Below, in pieces: positions 12,783-22,989 of a stretch of 64,000 nucleotides of DNA; the first letter of the stretch is position 1, and every line of letters begins with the position of its first letter. Under the pieces are notes generated by a model that was given only the letters and a program-made list of their open reading frames with translations, was not told the origin of the DNA and searched no databases. A program made the position numbers and the translations under genes. Source of the stretch: Pleurodeles waltl (taxonomy: Eukaryota; Chordata; Amphibia; Caudata; Salamandridae); the NCBI RefSeq assembly GCF_031143425.1, contig NC_090444.1, positions 1,317,701,324-1,317,765,323 on the forward strand, written 5' to 3'.

Positions 12783-13640
12783 TCAGAATTTCATCCCCAT
12801 CAGAATTTCATGTGGAGACAACCCAGCCTTCTTATCAGGAGTGCTTCTCATTGAGATTAGTACTGGTGGCAGAGCATCTGGCCACTTTAAATTTGTTGAT
12901 GTACATACTTTTGCCAATCGTGACTTTAAAGTTCCATTCATCTGCTCTACAAGTCCTGATGCTTCTGGGCAATAACTACAATGTTGTCTTTGCTGAATGT
13001 TTAATGCTGAAAAAAGCAATTGTATCACTTTGTTGTTAAAGTGGCTTCCCCTATCTGATTCTATGGAGACCGGGAAAGCAAAACGTGGAAATAGCTCTCT
13101 CAGAAGTAACATAGCTACTGTAAGGCTATCATTTGTCCTCGTTGGATATGCCTCAATCCAGTGACTAAAAATACACACAATCACCAACACATATTTCAAA
13201 CCAGCACACGCGGGCATCTCAATAAAATTCATTTGCATTCTACTGAATAGACCTCCTACCATGCCTATATGTCCCATGTTGACAACTGTTCCTTTACCAA
13301 CATTCATCTGCTGGCAAACCACACACCTATGGCAAACCAGTACAGCAACTTGTCTAAATTTTGGATTATACCAGAACTGTTTAAAACACCTGATCATTGC
13401 ATCTCTTCCTATGTGTGCCTGACCATGATCATATATGGCCATTTGTATCAACAAACTGTTTGATAAAAAACACTTTTCCTTCTATTGTCACCCAAATCTC
13501 ATCTTTTCTTTGAATGCCATGATGTTTTAGCCAATCCCTTTGCTCTTCTTCTGGAACATTGTTCTGTATGGCTTTTAACTCTTCTAGTGTCTCAACAATT
13601 TGCATCATGAAATTTGCATGCATTTAATCATTTTCAGACA
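12783..13640 (-). pseudogene. pol: ERV-A integrase (HHCC and catalytic core)
   Basis: The zinc-binding part is visible as HIGRD ... CHRCVVCQQ. In the core the first catalytic Asp is replaced by Asn (MNFIEM), the second Asp is kept (ESDRGSHF), and the Glu follows after exactly 35 residues (GLVEQMNG). The D-to-N change alone would abolish strand transfer. The core runs into PHEILMG, where an 18-bp unit is triplicated (about 12760-12815) and creates an in-frame TGA. The segment at 13429-13623 links it to RNase H. Confidence 0.88.
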
Positions 13641-14008
13641 TTAGTTCCCAATTTCTTTTGAATAAAATTCCATTTAGAGCTCAAAAATTTGCAACCTGGT
13701 CTGCATAAGCATGTCCCAATGTTACATAATCTTGTCCTCTCTGGTGTGCACTGCAGTTAACTACTGCAATTTTCTCTGGTTTCTGTACAGCTTGTTACAA
13801 GCCATGTATCCTTTCACCATTTCTCACTGGTGAACCTGATGACGTTAGAAACCCCCTCCGTGACCAAATTTGCCCAAAATCGTGTACAATACCGAATCCA
13901 TACTGACTATCGGTGTAGATCGTTACTTTCATCTAGTCTGACAATAGGCATGCTATAGTAAGAGCCACCAATTCTGCAACTTGAGCAGAAATCACTCCTT
14001 AAAGCTGT
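13641..14008 (-). pseudogene. pol: ERV-A RNase H fragment
   Basis: The minus strand shows ISAQVAELVALT, which has the RNase H Glu, and then, after a stop, a YTDS block with the catalytic Asp. A GERIHGL region and a HAYADQ terminal block follow. Nonsense codons interrupt it (one just before ISAQ, one after LLSD). Upstream in transcription the sequence stops abruptly at the ERV-B LTR, and the RT palm and connection are not found on the far side (46971 onward), so pol lacks roughly a kilobase. Confidence 0.75.
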
Positions 14009-14556
14009 TGTATAGCCATTTTAGCTATAGCTCTTTGCACATTATTTTAACACACTAAGCCTGCCCCTGTGCACTTTAACCTAGATATATTTTATTCAGC
14101 TTCATTTATAATTGTTACAATAGCCACTTTTACAGTCTTGTTTTATTTTCTGTTTATCTAACTGTTTTGCTAAGGGCAGCACTCTGTTCTCAAACAAGAC
14201 ATTCTTGCTCACTCTGTGCTTTTTCCAAGGCTACAGCAAGGTACATTGCCGGTGAGCGTGGTATAAGTTTAGTCTCCAACATTCGTAGAAAACATCTTTT
14301 CGTAGGGACATTTTCTCAGAACATCAGCTGTTTTATTATAAAAACACTTCCCTGTCCCTTGCATGTTAGAGAGAGATTCCAGCCAGAGAACCACAACCAT
14401 ATGCTGAATGCTTCGCTACAGATGCTAACGCAGACAAAAGGCCTTTGCTCAGGTTTGGGGGATGATGTATTCCCAGGGGGACCTGAAGGGCAGATTTAGA
14501 GCGTAACACTCTGTGCTCTATTAGAACCTAGGTAGGAATTAGTCTATTGACTCTGG
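14009..14556 (+). repeat. ERV-B 5' LTR
   Basis: Starts TGTATAGCC and matches 46403-46970 along its length. A TATA-like TATAAAAA lies at 14337-14344, with an equivalent in the 3' LTR at 46739-46746. The right boundary is uncertain by about 10 bp because the two LTRs differ after GACTCTGGT. Confidence 0.85.
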
Positions 14557-14570
14557 TGACAACATGGTAG
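14553..14570 (+). promoter_or_regulatory. ERV-B primer binding site, candidate
   Basis: TGGTGAC directly at the LTR end matches the first seven bases of a tryptophan-tRNA-type primer site; later bases diverge. Tentative. Confidence 0.35.
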
Positions 14571-14692
14571 AGTTATTTTTATGCTTTACTCTCTTCATCA
14601 CAATTGTAATCTTGTTATGTTGTGTCATCCTGGTTATTGCAGCTCACGGTTTGCTAAATAAAATGCAATTGCTTCATCAAAATCATTATTGA
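14564..14692 (+). CDS. Small membrane-peptide ORF in the ERV-B leader (42 aa)
   Basis: ATG to TGA with no interruption, beginning a few bases past the 5' LTR. After MVE almost all residues to about position 29 are hydrophobic (Leu, Ile, Val, Phe, Cys), then a short polar tail (NKMQLLHQNHY). This would be a single-pass membrane peptide or a signal sequence. It could be a stand-alone leader peptide, or an exon spliced to a downstream gene, as small leader ORFs are in some fish retroviruses. No family match is claimed, and chance cannot be excluded at this length. Confidence 0.4.
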   Translation: MVELFLCFTLFITIVILLCCVILVIAAHGLLNKMQLLHQNHY

Positions 14693-14908
14693 AACATATA
14701 CGGCCTCCGTTTGTCTTTGTATGAGTGAGAATACTGTAACTGAGAGAAACGGATGAGACCTGAGTAACCACGGTTTCCCTGAAAAACCAATTATGTCATG
14801 CGCTCAGCTGCCCAGTCATCCCTGCCCTTGGGTAGAGGTGAGGCACTGCTAGTTAGCCGGAGCAAAACCTGGATTGGAGCGACGGGTGTCACCTGCAGTG
14901 GGTCAGAC
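14693..14908 (+). other. ERV-B leader, left part
   Basis: Untranslated proviral leader interrupted by the Harbinger insertion at the TTA of 14909-14911. No gene seen. Confidence 0.6.
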
Positions 14909-14911
14909 TTA

Positions 14912-15200
14912 GGTGGTCATTCTGACCTCGGCGGTAAAAGGCGCCTACCGCCGGTCAGAAATCCTCCATAATCCCGCCGCGGTCGCGGAAACCCGCCACG
15001 GTCATTCTGACCCTCAGAAGGCAAACCTCCGAAAATCCGACCGCCACAACAGACCGCCAGACCAGCGGTCGGCGGAAAGGTGGAGGTGACAAAACCTCCA
15101 CCGTCACGCCAACAGAAATACGCCCATGCCATTACGACCCACGAATCCACGCGGCGGTCATTCAAACGCGGTATTCCATTGGCGGGACACACCGCCGCGG
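14912..15200 (+). repeat. Harbinger left terminal and subterminal repeats
   Basis: The terminal inverted repeat is followed by repeated motifs of the form GGTCATTCTGACC and CCGCCGCGG, including a second GGTCATTCTGACC at about 14999. Such subterminal motifs are plausible binding sites for the transposase or SANT proteins. Long open frames here on both strands are a by-product of GC-rich repeats. Confidence 0.75.
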
Positions 15201-15509
15201 TCAGAATACACACAAACGAACAAAACCCAGCCACATTGGACGATTTGAATCCCACACACCTGATACACATACACACACCACTCCCACACACACAATACAA
15301 TATAAAACACACACCCACATCACCCACAAACCCCTACGCTAAAAAATTCGTAAAGAAGGCAAGAGCGAGACACCAGCATCCAAAAAATAACAGCCACAGC
15401 CACTCAACACCATCACCCACACACTATCCACACACAAAACAACACACACCACCACACTCAACTCACTTAAATACACATACTCCACCCCACACATCATACA
15501 CACCACCCC

Positions 15510-17088
15510 ATGGCACCCCAAAGACAACCCCGCTTCACAGACGAAGAACTCAGGGTCATGGTGGAGGAAATCGTTCGGGTAGAGCCCCAGCTGTTCGGCA
15601 CACAGATACAATACACCAGCATTGCCCGGAGGACGGAGCTATGGCAGAGGATTGTCGACAGGGTGAACGCAGTGGGACAGCACCCCAGAAATCGGGAAGA
15701 CATCAGGAAGCGATGGAACGACCTACGGGGGAAGGTGCGTTCCATGGTATCCAGGCACAACATCGCCGTGCAGAAGACTGGCGGAGGACCCCCACCTCAA
15801 CCCCCACAATTCACATCATGGGAGGAGGAAGTCTTGAACATCCTGCATCCTGACGGCCTCGCAGGAGTCGGCGGAGGAATGGATACTGGTAAGTTGAAGC
15901 TTCAATACTGCTTCCCCCCCACCTGCATGCCAAATCAGACCCCAACCCTCACCCCCATCCTCGAACCCCACCCTCACCCCCACCACCATCCTCACCCCCA
16001 CCACCATCCTCACCCCCACCACCATCCTCACCCCCACCCCCAGCACACCTATTCCCCGCCAATGTCTCACCATCACAACCCACACATCCCAAAACATAGG
16101 CCTGCATGCGTCCACTAAGCATGGACACCCATCACCAAAGCATGCCCAATGCATATACACATCCCCCCCACAAGCCACCCTCACCAAAGCCCCCACACAC
16201 AAATGCCAGCACTTGGGGACACGAGAACCCACAGATACACCCATATGCCACACATTGAAACTATAACCATACCTCTATACCCCTGCAGGACCCGACCGTC
16301 AACACACCGCGGCGGAGGGGCCAGAATTCTCCACACCCCCCACCCAAGAGGCCGTCAGCGATGACAGCAGCTCTGTCGACCTGGACACCGATGACCAGCC
16401 CGGACCATCGGGGACCTCTGGACAGTCGGTTCCCCTCACACAGGCCCAGGCCACTACAGACCCTAACCCCTCTGGGAACACCAGCACAGCTCCCACCCAG
16501 CGGGCCCATGCCTCTGTCTCCAGGGCGCGTCAATCTGCGGTGTGTCTACCACTACAGGGCACCCAGGATAACCCACCACCCCAACAACAACAGGGACCTG
16601 GGGGCAGTGGTAGTGGGCACACCGGCCAGGGGGCAGAGGCCCAGGGAAACAGGGGAACTCGGAGGGCAGCTGTGCGACAGGGGGGGGAGGAGAGGCCCAG
16701 GGAACCCACTCTCCACGAGGTCCTCACCACCATCATGGGAGCATACAACCGCTCCCAGGAGACGATGGCGACGGTACTGGCCCGGTTCCAGGAGATCCAG
16801 GCACTGCAGGAGGAACACTATCGGGGGTACAGGGAGGACATCAGAGCCATCAACACCACCCTGGTTACCATGGTAGGGCTGCTGCAGGACCTCGTAAACA
16901 ACAGGGCGGACACTGAACAACACCCAAGGGCCCCTGCCACTAGCCTGAACCAAGAACAGCCAACCACCTCCGCCGGCGCTAGTGGACAGGAGGCCCCCGC
17001 ACAGCAGCAGCCCACCAGACCCCCACCTCCTGCAGGAGAAGAACCACCCCGCAAGAGGGCCCTGAGATCTCGCAAGAAGACAGAGTAG
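15510..17088 (+). CDS. Harbinger SANT/Myb-like protein A (two exons, 392 aa)
   Basis: Exon 1 is 15510-15888 and exon 2 is 16289-17088. The donor (G then GTAAGT at 15889) and acceptor (CCCTGCAG ending 16288) join a codon split 1+2 in frame, giving 392 residues. Residues 8-82 form a SANT/Myb-like domain (RFTDEELRVMVEEIV, W45, RKRWNDLRGKV). Exon 2 is Pro/Gln/Ser-rich, then a coiled-coil-like segment (HEVLTTIMGAY to LLQDLV), and ends in a basic KRALRSRKK tail, likely a nuclear localisation signal. In Harbinger elements the Myb-like partner binds terminal DNA and helps bring the transposase into the nucleus. AATAAA at 17302 suits its 3' end. The intron carries a CACC-rich minisatellite. Confidence 0.85.
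15955..16050. repeat. CACC-rich minisatellite in the intron of SANT gene A
   Basis: Repeats of CACCACCATCCTCACCCC, four or five copies, within the 15889-16288 intron. Confidence 0.9.
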
Positions 17089-17301
17089 GATGTCAAGACC
17101 CCCGCCAGCAATGGATACCACCTGATGTCATCCCACTGTCCCACATTGTCACCCTGTCCATCCTTGAACTGCCCATGCTCCATCTCTCCACAGGCCTCTG
17201 GACAATGCACCTGTGTGACTGTTACTCTGGACTCTGCCATGGACATTCCTTCACCATAGCCCCCACCCACTTGAAACCACCCATCCCATTTTGAGCACTT
17301 C

Positions 17302-17307
17302 AATAAA
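17302..17307 (+). terminator. Polyadenylation signal of SANT gene A
   Basis: AATAAA about 215 bp after the stop codon. It lies between two convergent genes; the transposase stop on the other strand is at 17597. Confidence 0.6.
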
Positions 17308-17596
17308 CACCTATTTTGCACCAAAATATCTTGAGTCTGGCTGTGATTTCAATAGATTGTAATTGACATGACAGTGCAAATATGTCCTTGTACATGGTGA
17401 AGTCAACAAACAGCTGCCACAAAGCTGTAGTCCATGGGGAAACGAAGCACAGGACTCGTAGTGGGGACCCCAGATCTGAAATAGGGAGGGAAAAGCCAAA
17501 ACTCAGTCATCATACACTGGGGCAAATAGACAGGCAGCAGAGATGCTGGAGAGTAGTTAACATTTACTAAATTATCTTTGAAATGTTACCTGTGTC

Positions 17597-18601
17597 CTAT
17601 TGGAAGTACTGTTCAATGATTCTGTCCCTGTTGTCTGTTTCAGCCCCGTCGTCTTCCTCCTCGTCACTCTCCTCAGGTTCCACCGCTGCCACAACACCAC
17701 CGTCTCGACCATCCTCCTGCAGGAAAGGCACCTGGCGGCGTAAAGCCAGGTTGTGAAGCATGCAGCAGGCCACGATGATGTGACACACCTTCTTAGGTGA
17801 GTACATTAGGGATCCACCTGTCATATGCAGGCACCTAAACCTGGCCTTTAGGAGGCCAAAGGTGCGTTCGATCACCCTCCTAGTACGCCCATGGGCCTCA
17901 TTGTACCGTTCCTCTGCCCTGGTCCGGGGATTCCTTACTGGGGTCAGTAGCCACGACAGGTTGGGGTACCCAGAGTCCCCCACTAGCCATACACGGTGTC
18001 TCTGTAGCTGTTCCATCACGTAAGGGATGCTGCTATTCCTTAGGATGTAGGCGTCATGCACTGACCCTGGGAATTTGGCATTTACATGCGAGATGTACTG
18101 GTCAGCCAAACACACCACCTTGATGTTCATTGAATGGTAACTTTTTCTGTTCCTGTACACCTGCTCCCTGTCTCTTGGGGGAACCAAAGCCACATGGGTC
18201 CCATCAATGGCACCAATTACGTTGGGAATATGTCCAAGGGTGTAGAAATCACCCTTCACTGTAGCCAATTCGCCCACCTCAGGGAAAATGATGTAGCTCC
18301 TCACGGATTTCATCAGGGCAGACAACACTCTGGATAACACCTTCGAAAACATGGGCTGAGACATCCCAGAAGCAATTCCCACGGTTGTCTGAAATGACCC
18401 ACTTGCCAAGAAATGGAGTACTGACATGACCTGCACCAGAGGAGGAATCCCTGTGGGTTGGCGGATGGGGGACATCAGGTCGGGCTCCAGCTGGGCACAC
18501 AGTTCATGGATAGTGGCACGGTTAAGACGGTAGGTCAGGATAATGTGGCGTTCTTCCATTGTCGACAGGTCCACCAGCGGTCGGTACACGGGAGGATTCA
18601 T
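17597..18601 (-). CDS. Harbinger DDE transposase (HARBI1-like), 334 aa, apparently intact
   Basis: Start ATG at 18601 (MNPPVYRP); the open frame extends 22 codons further upstream but without an ATG. Counting from that upstream end (subtract 22 for the ATG start), catalytic residues are D155 in GAIDGTHV, D231 in GDSGYP and E267 in VIERTFG. Other family blocks are LHFLASGSFQTT, NAKFPGSVHDAYILRNS, AEERYNEAHGRTR and CCMLHNLALRR. The C-terminus is acidic (EESDEEEDDG). Length is usual for HARBI1-type proteins and no stop interrupts it. It would cut and rejoin transposon ends at TTA-like targets in the nucleus, with a SANT-like partner. The gene is convergent with SANT A and divergent from SANT B. 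Confidence 0.95.
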   Translation of the reverse strand: MNPPVYRPLVDLSTMEERHIILTYRLNRATIHELCAQLEPDLMSPIRQPTGIPPLVQVMSVLHFLASGSFQTTVGIASGMSQPMFSKVLSRVLSALMKSVRSYIIFPEVGELATVKGDFYTLGHIPNVIGAIDGTHVALVPPRDREQVYRNRKSYHSMNIKVVCLADQYISHVNAKFPGSVHDAYILRNSSIPYVMEQLQRHRVWLVGDSGYPNLSWLLTPVRNPRTRAEERYNEAHGRTRRVIERTFGLLKARFRCLHMTGGSLMYSPKKVCHIIVACCMLHNLALRRQVPFLQEDGRDGGVVAAVEPEESDEEEDDGAETDNRDRIIEQYFQ

Positions 18602-19095
18602 CCGTCTCCTCGCCCAACCCAGCGGACGGTGCCTAGGAAGGACAACATGGAGCACACAGTCAAGCAACCCACAGGTACGTACTCACAGCTAGCACAGTAT
18701 ACGATTCTCTATGCAGTGAATGGCGTGTCTGAGTGGCTATGCAAGGCCTAGGCCTGTGTGACGCAGTTGAAATTGAGCCATGTGGGCCCTGGAAATGGCG
18801 GCTGCCTGACCTGTGAAGTGTGACAATGGGATGTGAGGTCAATGCGCTGGCGTGGCACACCGCGGCGGGCGGCGGGCGAAGACCGCGGCGCAAAGCCGCA
18901 TTGGTTAACATTGAAGCCTATGGGTTTCAGGAGCCAATGGCGAAGGGCGCCGGCGGTGGCGGCACGCACCGCCGCGGTACGCACCGCCGCGGACGTCACC
19001 GCCATTTTCTATCTACTTATCCACTTGCGACTTGAACTTTCACAGGAGAGGACCTATACTGCAAGTGTTGCTGTGACCTCGGTCTGGAAGGGACA
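18602..19095. promoter_or_regulatory. Shared divergent upstream region of transposase and SANT gene B
   Basis: About 495 bp between two head-to-head start codons. The part at 18850-19010 is very GC-rich with repeated CCGCGG and CACCGCCGCGG motifs, suggesting a bidirectional promoter. No TATA box is obvious. The function is inferred from position and composition. Confidence 0.5.
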
Positions 19096-22000
19096 ATGGC
19101 TGCTGCACCTGGGGAAAGGGCCCCTGCCTTCACTGGAGAGGAGTTGGAGAAACTCGTGGATGGGGTCCTCCCCCAGTATGCGCTACTCTACGGTCCTCCA
19201 GACCAGCAAGTGAGTTTAATTCAATCTGGATTTGGGGACACTGGCTGGCTTGGGGACCTGGCGGGGATGGGGGGCATGTTGGGCCTGGCGGGGGGGATGG
19301 GGGGCATGTTGGGCCTGGCGGGGGGCATGGCGGGGGGCCTGGCGGGGATGGGGGGCATGTTGGGCCTGGCGGGGGGCATGGCGGGGGGCCTGGCGGGGAT
19401 GGGGGGCATGTTGGGCCTGGCGGGGGGCATGGCGGGGGGCCTGGCGGGGATGGGGGGCATGTTGGGCCTGGCGGGGGGCTTGGCGGGGATGGGGGGCATG
19501 TTGGGCCTGGCGGGGGGCCTGGCGGGGATGGGGGGCATGTTGGGCCTGGCGGGGGGCCTGGCGGGGATGGGGGGCATGTTGGGCCTCGCGGGGGGCATGG
19601 CGGGGATGGGGGGCATGTTGGGCCTGGCGGGGGGCATGGCGGGGGGCCTGGCGGGGATGGGGGGCATGTTGGGCCTGGCGGGGGGCATGGCGGGGGGCCT
19701 GGCGGGGATGGGGGGCATGTTGGGCCTGGCGGGGGGCCTGGCGGGGATGGGGGGCATGTTGGGCCTGGCGGGGGGCATGGCGGGGGTCCTGGCGGGGATG
19801 GGGGGCATGTTGGGCATGGCGGGGGGCCTGGCGGGGATGGGGGGCGTTGGGCCACTGGAAAGGAAAATGCTGACAAACTTGAACGTGGTATTTCTCCCTC
19901 CCTGTACGTGTCACATAGGTCCGCGCCCATGAGAAGATCGGGATTTGGCGTGCCATCGCCAAGGAAGTCCGGACCCTGGGGGTCCACCATCGACGGGGCA
20001 CCCACTGCCGCAAGAGGTGGGAGGACATCCGCCGCTGGACCAAGAAGACCGCCGAGTCTCTGCTGGGGATGGCCTCCCAACGTAGGCGGGGTGCCTGCCG
20101 TCAACTGAGTCCCCTGATGTTCCGGATCCTGGCGGTGGCCTACCCTGAATTGGATGGGCGCGTGAGGGCAGCACAGCAGACACAAAGGGGTGAGTACAAG
20201 CATTATCTACTCTGTTGTCGCGCAGTGGAGGTGTCTGGTTGGGGGAGGATGGCTGGGGGTCCCCCTAGGCCAGGGCGATATCTGTAGGCTGGGCACCCCC
20301 GTAAGCCCCTGTGTCCCCAGCCACCACCCTCAGTAGTTTGTCAGTACAGCCATCCCTGGGCCGTGTCATCCATGGGTGCAGTTGTCAACTCTAGGCATGT
20401 AGGGCATGTTCCACGGAATGCGTAGCGGACCCCAAGTGTGCAACTTAGTGCAGGGGGCATCTGTGTCTGTCATGTCCGCTAACTGTACCGGAGATCCATG
20501 TACTCAATATCCCTTTATTTCTCTCTCCCCCCCCCCTTTTTGTTTGTCTTTCTGTGCTTGTGTGCATCAGCATCATCAGGCGGAGGAGAAGTGGCATCGG
20601 GGCAGGAGGGAGCTGCATCTCACATGGCCCAGGAGGGCCATGCCACAGAGTCAGACTGGACCAGTGAGACGGAGGGCGAGGGGAGCTCCACGACGGGGAC
20701 GACTGGAGCCTGCAGCGACACGGACACGTCCTCGGAAGGGGGCTCCCTTGCGGGGGTGGCACCATCCGTGCCCCCCGCCATTACAGGTACAGCCGCCACC
20801 CAGCGCACCATCTCCGCCCTCCCAGCAGCCCCTCAGCGTTCGCCCCGTGCCCGCTCTGCCAGGAAGCCGGGCATCTCCTTCGCCCCAGGCACCTCAGGCC
20901 CTGCCCCTGTTACCCCCGCTGCCCTCAGTGAGGAGGTCATTGACCTCCTCCGAACGCTCATTGTTGGGCAGACTACCCTTTTGAATGCCATCCAGGGGGT
21001 GGAGAGGGAGGTTCATCGCAGCAATGCGTACCTGGAGGGCATTCATTCGGGTCAGGCTGCCCATCAGCGATCGTTCCAGGCTCTGGATTCAGCACTGACG
21101 GAAGCCATTGTCCCTGTCTCCTGCCTGCCTCTACTAACTCCCTCCTCCCAGTCTCCTGTTCCTCTGCCTGTCCCACCCACACCATTAGACCAGCCTGCAC
21201 ACACCTCAACACCCAAGAGAAGCTCATCCAAACATAAGCACCACAGATCACGCAGACATTCACACACGCAACATTCCGATGCAGACATGCCAACAGTCAC
21301 TACCACCTCTGTGACCCCCACCTCCTCGTCTCCCTCCTCCCTCCCTGTGACGTCTACACTCACACCTCCATTCACCTCACCATCAGCCAGTGTTTCCATC
21401 ACCAGCACACCCTCCACTCCAGTCTGCACACGTGCAGTCACCACCCCCACTGCCATTTACACGTCCCCTGTGTCCTCTCCCACTGTGTCTGTCACCCCCT
21501 CTTCCACACCACACAAACGCAGCCACCCACCCACCCAACAGCCATCCACCTCACGACAGCCTATCCCTCCTGCACCTGCACCCAAAGACAGCAAACGTGA
21601 CTCACCTACAACCACATCCTCTCCCTCCACTCCCATTCCCACTGTACCTACCACTCTCCATTGTCCCAAGAAGCTCTTCCTCGCCACTACTAACTTCTTT
21701 CCTGACCCTGAGCCCCCCCCTCCTTCTCGTCGGGGTAAGAAGAGCACCTCAGCCACCACCAGCCCTGCAGCCCCCTTGACAAGGGTGCAGGGGTATTGGA
21801 GCCCGCCAGCCCGCATGTCTGGATCTTCGCCCAGCAGCAAGGGGACAGCCAGCCCACCCCCTGGGAAGAGGAGCAGAAGGCGGAAGGGGCGCCGCAGGAG
21901 CCCGCCTTCTACATCCCCCCCGGACACCACCCAGAGACAGTCACCAGCCACAGCTCCAAAGGGAGGAAAGGGCCACAGGCCGACGACTAAGGAGGGCAAG

Positions 22001-22192
22001 GGCAGCAAGTCGGAGAGGTCAGGCAGCAGGCCTGCTGCCCAGGAGGAGCCCACAACCCCCATAGCCGCTGCCCCTGGAGGAACCGGCACAGCTGCCCCGG
22101 GAGAGCCCACCACCCCCATAGCCGCTGCCCAGGGAGGACCCAGCCCAGCTGGCCAGGAGGGCCCCACCACCCACAGCCCAGGTGGGCAGTGA
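19096..22192 (+). CDS. Harbinger SANT/Myb-like protein B (three exons, 668 aa)
   Basis: Exons are 19096-19209, 19919-20189 and 20571-22192. Donors are CAA/GTGAGT (19210) and GTGAGT (20190); acceptors are CACATAG (ends 19918) and GCATCAG (ends 20570, or alternatively nine bases later, also in frame). All junctions keep frame. Exon 1 has FTGEELEKLVDGVLPQY and exon 2 has IWRAIAKEV then HCRKRWEDIRRWTKK, so intron 1 splits a SANT/Myb-like domain (residues about 11-80). Exon 3 is Ser/Thr/Pro-rich with an amphipathic segment (EEVIDLLRTL to DSALTEAI) and a basic GKRSRRRKGRRR cluster. It differs from SANT protein A in sequence and exon structure. The start ATG sits in a fair context (ACAATGG). Confidence 0.8.
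19250..19853. repeat. G-rich minisatellite inside intron 1 of SANT gene B
   Basis: About 600 bp built from CTGGCGGGGATGGGGGGC, ATGTTGGGC and GGGGGCATGGCG modules in varying order. It is open in several frames on both strands (Gly-Leu-Ala-rich or Pro-rich products) because module lengths are multiples of three, but it lies between a splice donor and an acceptor. The G-run density could form G-quadruplexes. Confidence 0.9.
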
Positions 22193-22261
22193 AGGAGCAC
22201 CATCCCCGCTGCCCAGGAGGGCACCACCAGGCAATTAGCAGTTGGCCATAGACCGTCCGCC

Positions 22262-22905
22262 GTCTCAAGCACCGCTGAACTGGGCCCTTCAGGGCAAGGA
22301 GCGCTGAACTGGGCCCCGCCGTCTCAAGAACCGCTGAACAGGGCCCTTCAGGGCAAGGACCGCTGAACTGGGCCCCGCCGTCTCAAGCACCGCTGAACTG
22401 GGCCCTTCAAGGCAAGGAGCGCTGAACTGGGCCCCGCCGTCTCAAGCACCGCTCCGCTGGGCCCCGCCGTCTCAAGCACCGCTCCCCTGGGCCCCGCCGT
22501 CTCAAGCACCGCTCCGCTGGGCCCCGCCATCTCAAGCACCGCTCCGCTGGGCCCCGCCGTCTCAAGCACCGCTCCGCTGGGCCCCGCCGTCTCAAGCACC
22601 GCTGAACTGGGCCCTTCAAGGCAAGGAGCGCTGAACTGGGCCCCGCCGTCTCAAGCACCGCTGAACTGGGCCCGCCGTCTCAAGCACCGCTCCGCTGGGC
22701 CCCGCCGTCTCAAGCACCGCTCCGCTGGGCCCCGCCGTCTCAAGCACCGCTCCACTGGGCCCCGCCGTCTCAAGAACCGCTGAACTGGGCCCTTCAGGGC
22801 AAGGACCGCTGAACTGGGCCCCGCCGTCTCAAGCACTGCTCCGCTGGGCCCCGCCGTCTCAAGAACCGCTGAACTGGGCCCTTCAAGGCAAGAACCGCTG
22901 GCCCT
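22262..22905. repeat. 30-bp minisatellite
   Basis: Imperfect tandem units of CCGTCTCAAGCACCGCTCCG plus CTGGGCCCCG, alternating with a longer variant carrying GGGCCCTTCAGGGCAAGG. It lies 3' of SANT gene B. Open frames on both strands reflect a unit length divisible by three. Confidence 0.9.
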
Positions 22906-22989
22906 TTGGCAGACGTGGCAGGGCAGGATCTATCTCGGGCAGGGCTGCAGGATGTCCTCTGGCCAACTTGCCTCCTCCAGTGGCAGTGG

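Noticed and set aside
15080..15853. 257-codon plus frame through the Harbinger left end
   Set aside because: Overlaps terminal repeats and reads SANT exon 1 in the wrong frame; His/Thr/Pro-rich without a domain.
18602..18667. Extended N-terminus of the Harbinger transposase (22 more codons)
   Set aside because: The frame is open but starts at TTG; the first ATG is at 18601. It would count only if an upstream exon is spliced in.
19096..19932. Gly-Leu-Ala-rich protein of 278 codons, or a collagen-like Pro-rich protein on the minus strand
   Set aside because: Beyond codon 38 the frame is intron minisatellite, bounded by a splice donor and acceptor that rebuild a SANT domain.
20498..20570. Start of SANT protein B at the ATG of 20498
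   Set aside because: This stretch is a pyrimidine-rich intron end; the acceptor at 20570 joins exon 2 in frame with the upstream SANT domain.
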